Numbered from the stretch's first letter, positions 1 to 5,458 are shown. The stretch is DNA of 8,783 nucleotides from Methanomassiliicoccaceae archaeon (GCA_009776695.1 WRNI01000054.1:1-8783), one strand, 5' to 3'. Notes: a model not told the origin generated them from the letters alone. Numbers and translations: made by a program.

Positions 1-1544
1 AGCTTATCGCGATGACGATGTCATCGCGCATAAGCAGGGACGATGCGTTCTCGATATTCAGACGGTCGCATGCGTTCCGTAGCCTGGAACGTAATGAGAT
101 GGACGCCGTCCTCGAACAGCTGATATCGATAAAGATGATATTCGAGGACGCTTCGGGATTCAGGCGCTCAAGGAAAGGTATGGACTATTTTTACAGCAAC
201 ATATCGATGATACCCGACGAAAGGACGTACCTTATACGGGACATCGGCACCAGGGGCATCATCGGAACGCTTGACGAAAGCTTCGTCGCCGCCTTCGCGG
301 AACCTTACGCGACGTTCATCGCAAAAGGAAGAACATGGAGGATAGTCGAGATGTACGAGGACGAGATATTGGTGGAAGGCTCCGCCGAGATAGGTTCCGT
401 TCCTTCGTGGACCGGCAATGACATTCCCGTTCCGTACGAGGTGGCAATGGAGGTCGGCCGCCTGAGACGTATCGGTAACGCTGACGATTATGATTGCGAT
501 ACGAACGCGAAAGAGCGCATTTCGGGATACATCAAAAAACAAAGAGAGAGATTTGATGTTCCTTCCGATGTGCTTGTGACGCTGGAGGTTGGTGACAGGC
601 TTGCGATAATAAACTCATGTTTCGGAACGCGTGTGAACGAAACGATAAGTAAAATTTATTCGGCATTGCTGTCGGCGAGGCTCGGCGAGAGTATCGGGAT
701 ATCGACGGACCCGTACAGGATCATAATCGAATTGCCCAGGAATGTCGCTAAAGATGTATTACTGAACGCGCTCACGTCGATACGTCCCGGAAGCGTCGAA
801 TCGCTTACGAGGATGACGATGGCGAATTCATCATATCTGAAATGGAGGTTCATGTACACCGCCAAGAAATTCGGGATAATCGAGAAGGATGCCGATCACC
901 GGTACATGAACTTTACAAGGCTCTTTGAAACTTACCGTGACACTCCCGCTTACGATGACGCGGTAAGCAGGGTCCTTTGGGATGACCTTGATATAGAGAA
1001 CTCCGAGAAGGCGATATCCGCGCTGTCGGACGGCACGATAAAAATAAAAGTGACCGGAATGACGCCGATCGGCATGGAGGGCATCGCAAGGACGAAGGAA
1101 CTTATGCAGCCCCTGCGCGCAGATCACTCGATACTTATGGCAATGAAGAAAAGGCTTGAGGATGAGATCGTGTACGCATCATGCATAAGATGCCAAAGCC
1201 AGCGGAGACTGCGCGCGGGCGACTCGCCGAAACGTTTCGTGTGCGGAAAGTGCGGCGGCAATATGATCGCCGTCCTGAAGGAATATGAACGCGACAATAT
1301 CAAACTGTTCTCCAAGAAGGCCCCCGATGAAAAGGAACGGAAGGAGATGCTCCGCATCTCAAGGAACGCGAACCTCGTGAACGAGAACGGCGGCAAAGCA
1401 GTGATCATACTGGCGGGCCGCGGCATAGGGCCGGACTCGGCGTCGCGCATACTGAACCGCGCGCATACCGATGAGGACGATCTCCTCAGAGATATACTCG
1501 CTTCCGAAGTTCTGTACGCAAAGAACAAAAGATTCTGGGATTAG
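1..1544 (+). CDS. lhr: Lhr-like ATP-dependent helicase, C-terminal part (5' truncated)
   Basis: The frame is open to the left edge; the first whole codon is at 3, and the methionines near 12 are internal, so the helicase motor core lies outside the window. What remains is about 513 residues. A region around nt 220-760 has the features of the DEAD/H-associated domain of Lhr-type helicases: the stretch GTLDESFVAAF, then PSWTGNDIPVPYEVA, then CFGTRVNETI and the segment SARLGESIGISTDPYRI. Near the end is a zinc ribbon with cysteines encoded at 1182, 1191, 1242 and 1251 (CxxC-16-CxxC). The tail LAGRGIGPDSASRIL and the terminal RFWD are typical of archaeal Lhr proteins. Family members are 3'-5' superfamily 2 helicases linked to DNA repair and annealing, acting in the cytoplasm. 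The gene ends in TAG and overlaps the convergent FAH-family gene by three or four bases. The family call is firm; the specific subfamily is less certain. Confidence 0.9.
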   Translation, partial: LIAMTMSSRISRDDAFSIFRRSHAFRSLERNEMDAVLEQLISIKMIFEDASGFRRSRKGMDYFYSNISMIPDERTYLIRDIGTRGIIGTLDESFVAAFAEPYATFIAKGRTWRIVEMYEDEILVEGSAEIGSVPSWTGNDIPVPYEVAMEVGRLRRIGNADDYDCDTNAKERISGYIKKQRERFDVPSDVLVTLEVGDRLAIINSCFGTRVNETISKIYSALLSARLGESIGISTDPYRIIIELPRNVAKDVLLNALTSIRPGSVESLTRMTMANSSYLKWRFMYTAKKFGIIEKDADHRYMNFTRLFETYRDTPAYDDAVSRVLWDDLDIENSEKAISALSDGTIKIKVTGMTPIGMEGIARTKELMQPLRADHSILMAMKKRLEDEIVYASCIRCQSQRRLRAGDSPKRFVCGKCGGNMIAVLKEYERDNIKLFSKKAPDEKERKEMLRISRNANLVNENGGKAVIILAGRGIGPDSASRILNRAHTDEDDLLRDILASEVLYAKNKRFWD

Positions 1545-2161
1545 ATAACACGGTTGCTTAACGACCCGACACCGTTTATCTTTACCTTGACAACATCGCC
1601 TTTCACCAGCGGCCCTATGCCCTCAGGCGTGCCCGTTGCCATTATGTCGCCCTTCTCGATGGTCATGAACCTTGAAACGTACGCTATGAGTTCCTCGATC
1701 GTGAATATCATCATCGACGTGTTCCCTTTCTGCCTTATATTACCGTTCACAGAAAGCTCGATGTCCAGGTCGCGAATGTTCTTTACCGAATCGATAGGCA
1801 CCGGATCGGACATCGGGCCGAACGTGTCCATGCCTTTCGCAATGCACCACGGATCGCCTTTTGATCTTGCCGCCGTCTGCATATCTCTGGCGGTTACGTC
1901 GTTGAACACGGCGACGTGAGACACATACGATAACGCCTCATCTTTCGGTATGTTCTTTCCGGTCCTTCCGAATATCAGCGCCAGCTCGGCCTCGTGGTGT
2001 ATCGCGCCGATACCGTCGACTATGACGATGTCGTCACCGTTGCCGATGATGCACGACGGCGGCTTCAGGAACACTATAGGCTCTTTCGGAAGCACCGCGT
2101 TCGTCTCGGCCAGATGCGACCGGTAGTTCCATCCTATGCACATTATCTTGCTCGGTCTCAT
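1541..2161 (-). CDS. FAHD1-like fumarylacetoacetate hydrolase family protein
   Basis: A 206-residue single-domain member of the fumarylacetoacetate hydrolase fold, about the size of human FAHD1 and similar in layout. The metal-binding acidic residues expected for the family are visible: E57 and E59 in HHEAELALI, and D88 in FNDVTARD. The lid dyad known from FAHD1 appears as H16 and E19 in NYRSHLAE. K109 in WCIAKG and the C-terminal motif ATGTPEGIGP are also standard. Such enzymes use Mg or Mn to act on 2-oxo or beta-diketo acids (oxaloacetate decarboxylation, acylpyruvate hydrolysis, ring-cleavage products); the substrate cannot be read from the sequence. The start codon overlaps the rlmE stop as ATGA, with a purine-rich GGGGGA just upstream, so it is probably translated by coupling with rlmE. 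No aromatic-degradation genes are nearby, which favours a housekeeping role in 2-oxoacid clean-up. It converges on the helicase gene. Confidence 0.88.
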   Translation of the reverse strand: MRPSKIMCIGWNYRSHLAETNAVLPKEPIVFLKPPSCIIGNGDDIVIVDGIGAIHHEAELALIFGRTGKNIPKDEALSYVSHVAVFNDVTARDMQTAARSKGDPWCIAKGMDTFGPMSDPVPIDSVKNIRDLDIELSVNGNIRQKGNTSMMIFTIEELIAYVSRFMTIEKGDIMATGTPEGIGPLVKGDVVKVKINGVGSLSNRVI

Positions 2162-2832
2162 TTTAGTTCCCCCTTGACAGTGAACTCCTTTCTGTTCTCC
2201 TCGGTATCCTCGGTTGCTTCGTTCCCGGGTCTGCGACCTCTGAACCCTTTCGCCACGATGTATACTTCCGATGATGTCGCCCGCGTCGCATCGGGCGCGT
2301 GCACCTTAACGTTAACGAACCTATCGTCGATCTCCTTCTTCAGCGTGTGAAAGAGATCGCCCATGAACACTTTGATCACCATTTTCCCGTTCTTTTTGAG
2401 GACGGCGTCCGCGACGCCGACCGCGAACATGCATAAATGGACGGAACGTGCGTGATCCGTCGAGTAGTGACCGCCGACGTTCGGCGCCATATCCGACAGG
2501 ACAACATCCGCCTTACCGCCGAACTTCTCAAGAAGTTCATTCATAGTTTCCTTCGATGTTATGTCGCCGAGTATCGTCACGACGCCTTCCAGATGTTTTA
2601 TCGGCCTGAGATCGACGCCTATTACCTTACCGTCACCGACGCGCTCCTTCGCCACCTGCAGCCAGCCGCCCGGGGACGCGCCGAGATCGACCACTGAATC
2701 GCCGTCCCTGAATATTGAGAAACGATCGTCTATCTGCATCAGCTTGAATGATGCCCGCGACCTGTAATCCAATTTCTTCGCCAGCCTGTAATACTTTTCC
2801 TGCCTGTGCTCCGAAAGCCAGCGTTTCGTCAT
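2158..2832 (-). CDS. rlmE: 23S rRNA (uridine-2'-O)-methyltransferase, RlmE/FtsJ family
   Basis: A 224-residue Rossmann-fold methyltransferase of the FtsJ/RrmJ family, expected to transfer a methyl group from S-adenosylmethionine to the 2'-OH of a conserved uridine in 23S rRNA of the assembling large subunit. The K-D-K-E catalytic set is present: K30 in SRASFKL, D114 in LSDMAPN, K154 in MVIKVF and E189 in SSEVY. The SAM-binding loop DLGASPGGW spans 49-57, with the acidic residue after strand 2 at D74 (GVDLRP). The substrate-side RSRASFKL and the AP(N) after D114 fit RlmE rather than mRNA-cap enzymes. The charged tail after about residue 200 carries no TRAM domain, which some archaeal homologues have. 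It is first in a two-gene unit with the FAH-family gene. No strong Shine-Dalgarno precedes the start; ATGs just upstream are out of frame. Confidence 0.93.
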   Translation of the reverse strand: MTKRWLSEHRQEKYYRLAKKLDYRSRASFKLMQIDDRFSIFRDGDSVVDLGASPGGWLQVAKERVGDGKVIGVDLRPIKHLEGVVTILGDITSKETMNELLEKFGGKADVVLSDMAPNVGGHYSTDHARSVHLCMFAVGVADAVLKKNGKMVIKVFMGDLFHTLKKEIDDRFVNVKVHAPDATRATSSEVYIVAKGFRGRRPGNEATEDTEENRKEFTVKGELK

Positions 2833-2900
2833 CGTTCATATCATCGGTTACGCGCATTTAACCCCTTCGCATTCATACCGTACGCGTTCTCTGCACCAGC

Positions 2901-2912
2901 AGTATATTTTTG
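2901..2912 (-). promoter_or_regulatory. TATA-like box for rlmE
   Basis: Read on the minus strand this is CAAAAATATACT, the best TATA-like element in the rlmE upstream region. A start of transcription about 25 bases on would fall near 2880, giving a leader of roughly 45-50 bases before the rlmE ATG. The spacing rule comes from archaeal promoters in general; the start site is inferred. Confidence 0.45.
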
Positions 2913-2947
2913 AGGCGGTGCCTGCTCCGTTCGCGGCGGCGTGCTAA

Positions 2948-2995
2948 GAAATTACGTTTTTCCCTAGGACTTTCCACCATGAAATTACGTTTTTC
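2948..2995. repeat. Pair of exact 15-bp direct repeats between divergent promoters
   Basis: GAAATTACGTTTTTC occurs at 2948-2962 and again, without mismatch, at 2981-2995, in the same orientation. The copies are 33 bp apart start to start, close to three helical turns, so both would lie on the same face of the DNA. They sit between the TATA-like box for rlmE (minus, near 2906) and that for purM (plus, near 3053), in a region I consider non-coding. This arrangement suggests a pair of binding sites for a regulator of purM, rlmE or both. The regulator is unknown. Confidence 0.6.
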
Positions 2996-3046
2996 GCGAT
3001 ATCATGACCTATTTTATTTCAGCACGGTGCGGGGTCGCGCCAAAAG

Positions 3047-3056
3047 AAAATATAAA
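3047..3056 (+). promoter_or_regulatory. BRE/TATA-like element for purM
   Basis: An A-rich stretch followed by TATAAA at 3051-3056 fits an archaeal BRE plus TATA box. Transcription would start near 3077-3081, only a few bases before the ATG at 3085. This supports a short-leader transcript and argues against the upstream ATG at 3004 as the start of PurM. Confidence 0.6.
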
Positions 3057-3084
3057 CTTCCAGACGTTACGTCACAGTGATAGA

Positions 3085-4101
3085 ATGACAGGATGGACGT
3101 ATGCCAAGGCCGGTGTCAACATTGATGATAAGTCAAGCGCAATAGATTCGTTGGTCAAGGAACTGAAATATAAGAGGACCGGGAAAGGAAGGGCGGCCGA
3201 TCTGAAGGGGCTCTTTACCAGTCTGATCGATTTCGGCGACGATTATCTGACGCTTTGCACCGACGGCGTCGGTACAAAACTGCTTGTCGCCGAGGAGCTC
3301 GGGATATGGGACACCGTCGGCATAGACTGCATAGCGATGAACGTTAACGATACTATCTGCGTGGGCGCCGAACCCATATCGTTCGTCGATTACATTGCGA
3401 TCGGCAAGCCGGATGAAAAGCTGACGAAGGCCGTCGGCATAGGTTTGGAAAAAGGCGCTGAGATGTCGAACATGGAGATAGTCGGCGGAGAGATCGCCGT
3501 CCTGCCGGAGATGGTCAACGGCGTCGACGTGTCAGGCACATGCCTCGGATTTGTGAGAAAGGACAAAGTTATAACAGGGCAGGACGTGAACGAGGGCGAC
3601 CTCATAATATCGTTAGCGTCGTCGGGCATCCATTCCAACGGTCTCACGTTAGCTAGAAAGGTATTCGAAAGTGCCGGGATCGGCGTGAAGGAAAAGATAT
3701 CCGGATTGAAAAAGAGTGTTGGCATGGAACTCCTTGAGCCGACCGAGATCTACGTAAGACAGGTGCTCTCGATAATCAACGATCATAACGTCACGGGAAT
3801 GGTGAACATCACCGGCGGAGGTCTCAGGAACCTGCTGCGCATGAGAAAGGGATTACGGTATGTGATCGACGACCCGGTGAAGGCACAGCCGATATTCGGC
3901 AAGATGCAGGAGCTCGGGAACATCGACGTAAGAGAGATGTACCAGACGTTCAACATGGGCATGGGATACACCATCGTCGCATCCCCGGACGAGGCTGAGG
4001 CGATAGCATCTGAAAATAAGAACGCAAAGATCGTCGGTCTCGTTGAAAAAGGGAACGGGGTGCTTTACAAGCCCGATTCGCTGCTGTACGAGCATTACTG
4101 A
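3085..4101 (+). CDS. purM: Phosphoribosylformylglycinamidine cyclo-ligase (AIR synthetase)
   Basis: PurM closes the imidazole ring in de novo purine synthesis, converting FGAM and ATP to aminoimidazole ribonucleotide, ADP and phosphate in the cytoplasm. From the start chosen here the protein has 338 residues, normal for the family. Numbering from that Met: the N-terminal YAKAGVNID, the nucleotide-binding TDGVGTK at 59-65, MNVNDTICVGAEP at 85-97, GGE at 134-136, SSGIHSNG at 179-186, the glycine-rich ITGGGLRNLLR from about 242, and FNMGMGY at 289-295. The glycine-rich loop usually found before TDGVGTK in bacterial PurM is short here. The frame is open back to an ATG at 3004, but the extra 27 residues resemble nothing in the family and contain the TATA box; GTGAT just before 3085 could act as a weak ribosome binding site. 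Other purine genes are absent from the window. The stop directly abuts that of the DUF531 gene on the other strand. Confidence 0.95.
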   Translation: MTGWTYAKAGVNIDDKSSAIDSLVKELKYKRTGKGRAADLKGLFTSLIDFGDDYLTLCTDGVGTKLLVAEELGIWDTVGIDCIAMNVNDTICVGAEPISFVDYIAIGKPDEKLTKAVGIGLEKGAEMSNMEIVGGEIAVLPEMVNGVDVSGTCLGFVRKDKVITGQDVNEGDLIISLASSGIHSNGLTLARKVFESAGIGVKEKISGLKKSVGMELLEPTEIYVRQVLSIINDHNVTGMVNITGGGLRNLLRMRKGLRYVIDDPVKAQPIFGKMQELGNIDVREMYQTFNMGMGYTIVASPDEAEAIASENKNAKIVGLVEKGNGVLYKPDSLLYEHY

Positions 4102-4659
4102 TCACATATGATATAAGGCGCCCATTACCGCGCCCAGCGCTGTGCATGTCTCCAGCGAGTACTGACCGCCGGTTATGTCCAGATGATATTTCGGGATGCC
4201 CGCGACGTCCTTGGGGACGCCGTGCGGACCGAGGCCGAATATTAGAAGTATGCTTTCGCTGCCGCATATCATTTCTCTCACATGATCCACAGGTACCCGT
4301 TTCTTCGGATCTGGCTTGCTCGTCGTGAGTATCGGAACGCCCAGCTGCGGCGGGAACCCTTTGTTCGGATACGGAAAACTTTGAAATCTTCCCTTTTCAG
4401 CAAGCTTCATCAGATAATCGCCGTGGCCGCCTATGCTTGTCGTTCCCGCCACCCATTCCGCCAGTTCAACGGGCGTCCCCGGTCCGTCGGGGAACGGGAA
4501 GCCGAATAACGCTAGGTTCGCGTCGAACGCCAGCGCCAGAGGACCGGCGCGGGCGAGCGCTCTCCGGTGCGCTTCCATGAATTTCGAAGGGTCGTACGAA
4601 TTGTAAAGGCCGATCGTGACCCTTCCCTTCCTGACGTTCGCGGGATCACCTCTCCGCAT
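4102..4659 (-). CDS. DUF531 family protein, predicted SPOUT-like
   Basis: A 185-residue protein that I recognise as the archaeal DUF531 family. The N-terminal part carries TIGLYNSYDPSKF and AHRRALARAGPLALAFDANL; the middle has TSIGGHGDYL and PPQLGVPILTTSKPDP. The C-terminal part (about 137-182), LLIFGLGPHGVPKDV followed by YHLDITGGQYSLETCTALG, resembles the knotted SAM-binding region of SPOUT RNA methyltransferases, where a glycine-rich loop precedes a short helix and a conserved Leu-Asp/Thr stretch. RNA methylation is therefore a reasonable inference, but no substrate can be named and activity is unproven here. The gene follows, and overlaps by 14 bases, a 55-codon gene on the same strand. 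The ATG at 4659 is the only usual start codon before Met28, yet no good ribosome binding site precedes it; instead a very strong one lies just inside the gene, so the start is somewhat uncertain. Confidence 0.85.
   Translation of the reverse strand: MRRGDPANVRKGRVTIGLYNSYDPSKFMEAHRRALARAGPLALAFDANLALFGFPFPDGPGTPVELAEWVAGTTSIGGHGDYLMKLAEKGRFQSFPYPNKGFPPQLGVPILTTSKPDPKKRVPVDHVREMICGSESILLIFGLGPHGVPKDVAGIPKYHLDITGGQYSLETCTALGAVMGALYHM
4643..4652 (-). promoter_or_regulatory. Perfect Shine-Dalgarno-like sequence inside the gene overlap
   Basis: On the minus strand GAGGTGATCC is a ten-base perfect complement to the usual archaeal 16S rRNA 3' end. It lies just after the annotated DUF531 start codon and contains the TGA stop of the upstream 55-residue gene. 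No ATG, GTG or TTG in the DUF531 frame follows at the normal 5-10 base spacing. It may hold the terminating ribosome so that it reinitiates at the ATG a few bases back, or mark an unusual start. Confidence 0.5.
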
Positions 4660-4813
4660 CGTTCATATTGCGCAGACGGCCGACTATCGCGTGCCTGTCG
4701 CCGTCCAGGAATATCTCCATATCGGGGTTATCCGACTGAATGACCTCTATCTGCCTGAATATCTCGGATAGAGTGAGATCGCTGGTTCTGACATCAATAA
4801 AGACCTTGTCCAT
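4646..4813 (-). CDS. Small hypothetical protein upstream of DUF531
   Basis: A 55-residue reading frame beginning MDKVFIDVRTSDLTL and ending LRNMNDAER. It is acidic and soluble-looking, with no membrane segment, signal peptide or cysteine. The first half alternates polar and hydrophobic residues (VFIDV, then LSEIFRQIEVI), followed by MEIFLDGDRHAIVGRL, which suggests a small alpha/beta fold. I do not recognise the family. Support for its being a gene: a TATA-like element at 4856-4861 (minus), a GGTG about five bases before the ATG, codon choice with G or C in third positions like its neighbours, and a stop that overlaps the DUF531 start region by 14 bases, as in a translationally coupled pair. 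Its function is probably tied to the DUF531 protein; that is inference only. Confidence 0.7.
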   Translation of the reverse strand: MDKVFIDVRTSDLTLSEIFRQIEVIQSDNPDMEIFLDGDRHAIVGRLRNMNDAER

Positions 4814-4855
4814 GACGCACCGACATCATTCTGGATGTGTTTGCCGTATTTATGC

Positions 4856-4861
4856 TTTATA
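4856..4861 (-). promoter_or_regulatory. TATA box for the small gene / DUF531 unit
   Basis: TATAAA on the minus strand, about 43 bases before the small-gene ATG at 4813. A transcript starting near 4832-4836 would have a leader of about 20 bases containing the GGTG ribosome binding site. A second TATA-like stretch, CATAAATACG (about 4844-4853), is an alternative. Confidence 0.5.
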
Positions 4862-4862
4862 A

Positions 4863-4870
4863 TATAAATA
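4863..4870 (+). promoter_or_regulatory. TATA box for the 63-residue gene
   Basis: TATAAATA on the plus strand, immediately next to the TATA box that points the other way. The ATG at 4892 lies about 25 bases from its centre, exactly where transcription would begin, so the message is predicted to be leaderless or nearly so. Confidence 0.6.
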
Positions 4871-4891
4871 AGCAGAAAACGATACGGACGC

Positions 4892-5083
4892 ATGGCAACG
4901 CTCATGGACTATCAGGACAAAGAGGTAATGGGACCGGACAGGTTCTACGCGGCGCACAGGCACCTTTCGCCGAAGGATTACGCAGCGAAGATCGTTGAGA
5001 TGTACGGCCCGCCGTCCGGCCGTGACAAAAAGATGAGCGACATGGTAAATGCCGCCGTTCTTGCGTACGCCTCCGGGAAATGA
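4892..5083 (+). CDS. Small hypothetical protein, probably leaderless
   Basis: A 63-residue frame, MATLMDYQDKEVMGPDRFY at the start and VLAYASGK at the end. It is lysine/arginine- and aspartate-rich, with no cysteines, membrane helix or signal peptide. The middle (FYAAHRHLSPKDYAAKIVEMYG) and end (KKMSDMVNAAVLAYA) could form two or three amphipathic helices joined by a GPPSGRD turn. I do not recognise a family. It looks real because a good TATA box sits at leaderless spacing, Arg is encoded largely by AGG, and third positions favour G/C as in neighbouring genes; the frame on the other strand lacks a promoter and looks like a shadow. It is divergent from the small gene/DUF531 unit and shares its promoter region. 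About 50 bases after its stop lies a copy of the tRNA-Phe 3' end, so it may border an old integration site. Confidence 0.65.
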   Translation: MATLMDYQDKEVMGPDRFYAAHRHLSPKDYAAKIVEMYGPPSGRDKKMSDMVNAAVLAYASGK

Positions 5084-5092
5084 GAGCAACAG

Positions 5093-5113
5093 TTATCCAA
5101 CATTTTCGGATAA
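5093..5113. repeat. Short inverted repeat after the 63-residue gene
   Basis: TTATCC (5093-5098) and GGATAA (5108-5113) form arms of six bases around a nine-base loop, ten bases after the stop codon at 5081-5083. It may be a weak hairpin at the transcript end or a dyad binding site; no T-run follows on the plus strand, so it does not meet the pattern of a terminator. Confidence 0.35.
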
Positions 5114-5135
5114 GTGAATATTATAAGTGTGTGAG

Positions 5136-5152
5136 TGGTGCCGTGAGCCGGG
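5136..5152 (-). repeat. Partial copy of the tRNA-Phe 3' end including CCA
   Basis: Seventeen bases (plus strand TGGTGCCGTGAGCCGGG) are identical to 5331-5347, the 3' end of the tRNA-Phe gene from the T-stem through the encoded CCA, in the same orientation. With one gap the similarity continues to 5158 through GTTC of the T-arm. The rest of a tRNA is absent: no matching acceptor 5' strand or anticodon arm lies upstream. Such 3'-end copies are the usual trace of site-specific integration into a tRNA gene, where the tRNA is rebuilt on one side and a fragment is left on the other. The copies are 195 bp apart. Confidence 0.7.
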
Positions 5153-5228
5153 ATGAACTATAAAATATTTCTTTACAGTTGGGTCTCCGGACAGTTCTGG
5201 GTCGTCATATATCTTTCTTGAATGAAGC

Positions 5229-5260
5229 ATATAATCGTGATTATATAATCATGATTATAT
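5229..5260. repeat. Tandem 14-bp palindromes forming a 32-bp near-palindrome
   Basis: ATAATCGTGATTAT (5231-5244) is followed without a gap by ATAATCATGATTAT (5245-5258). Each has six-base arms ATAATC/GATTAT around a two-base centre; the second is a perfect palindrome. With flanking AT, the whole 32-bp block is also palindromic apart from one symmetric position pair. It could be a double operator for a dimeric regulator, a recombinase or Rep binding site, or an RNA hairpin about 70 bases beyond the tRNA 3' end. No adjacent gene start explains it. Confidence 0.65.
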
Positions 5261-5330
5261 TGTTCGCATTGCCTTGCTACGCGCTGTTATGCACAATATC
5301 GCAGAACATCAAGAATTATTTGTGGGGTAC

Positions 5331-5406
5331 TGGTGCCGTGAGCCGGGCTCGAACCAGCGACTTCAAGATCTTCAGTCTTGCACTCTCCCAACTGAGTTAC
5401 CACGGC
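5331..5406 (-). tRNA. tRNA-Phe (GAA), CCA encoded
   Basis: On the minus strand a complete cloverleaf of 73 bases plus CCA can be folded. The acceptor stem GCCGTGG pairs with TCACGGC (last pair G-U), the D stem is ACTC/GAGT with an eight-base loop AGTTGGGA, the anticodon stem is CAAGA/TCTTG around CTGAAGA (anticodon GAA), and the T stem GCTGG/CCGGC encloses TTCGAGC. The discriminator is A. There is no intron, and the terminal CCA is encoded at 5331-5333. A TATA box sits upstream, so it is probably transcribed on its own even though the zinc-ribbon gene ends 52 bases earlier on the same strand. Confidence 0.97.
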
Positions 5407-5432
5407 GTGAAACTCCCCATTGTGCATTTCCG

Positions 5433-5443
5433 TTATATATTTA
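5433..5443 (-). promoter_or_regulatory. TATA box for tRNA-Phe
   Basis: TAAATATATAA on the minus strand, centred about 32 bases before the first base of the tRNA. Transcription would start around 5412, leaving a few bases of 5' leader for RNase P to remove. Confidence 0.65.
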
Positions 5444-5458
5444 CTGGTGCGGCCGCGG

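Larger units (their letters stand above)
5084..5330. other. Non-coding interval downstream of tRNA-Phe
   Basis: About 250 bases, clearly more AT-rich than the flanking genes, with no convincing reading frame on either strand. It contains an inverted repeat (5093-5113), a partial tRNA copy (5136-5152), an AT-rich TATAAAATATTT at 5159-5170 that could be a plus-strand TATA box with no evident gene after it, an imperfect repeat of ACAGTT followed by GGGTC (from 5175 and from 5191), and a tandem palindrome (5229-5260). No C/D-box or other known RNA was recognised. Confidence 0.6.

Noticed and set aside
1542..1919. Possible pyrrolysine read-through of the helicase TAG stop, since the frame stays open for about 125 codons
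   Set aside because: RFWD is the natural end of Lhr proteins, and the following frame is antisense to the FAH-family gene, so its openness has another cause.
2948..2995. Repeat pair considered as a minimal CRISPR or an origin iteron set
   Set aside because: There are only two 15-bp copies with an 18-bp spacer, no further units, no cas or replication initiator gene nearby; a regulatory site fits better.
3004..3084. In-frame upstream extension of PurM beginning at an ATG at 3004
   Set aside because: The 27 added residues do not resemble PurM, the family length fits the start at 3085, and a TATA box at 3051-3056 lies inside the extension.
5093..5113. Inverted repeat considered as an intrinsic terminator
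   Set aside because: The stem is only six base pairs and AT-rich and has no T-run after it; archaeal termination generally relies on T-runs rather than such hairpins.
5136..5190. The tRNA-like fragment considered as a second complete tRNA gene
   Set aside because: No anticodon arm, D arm or acceptor 5' strand that would pair with it is present upstream on the minus strand.
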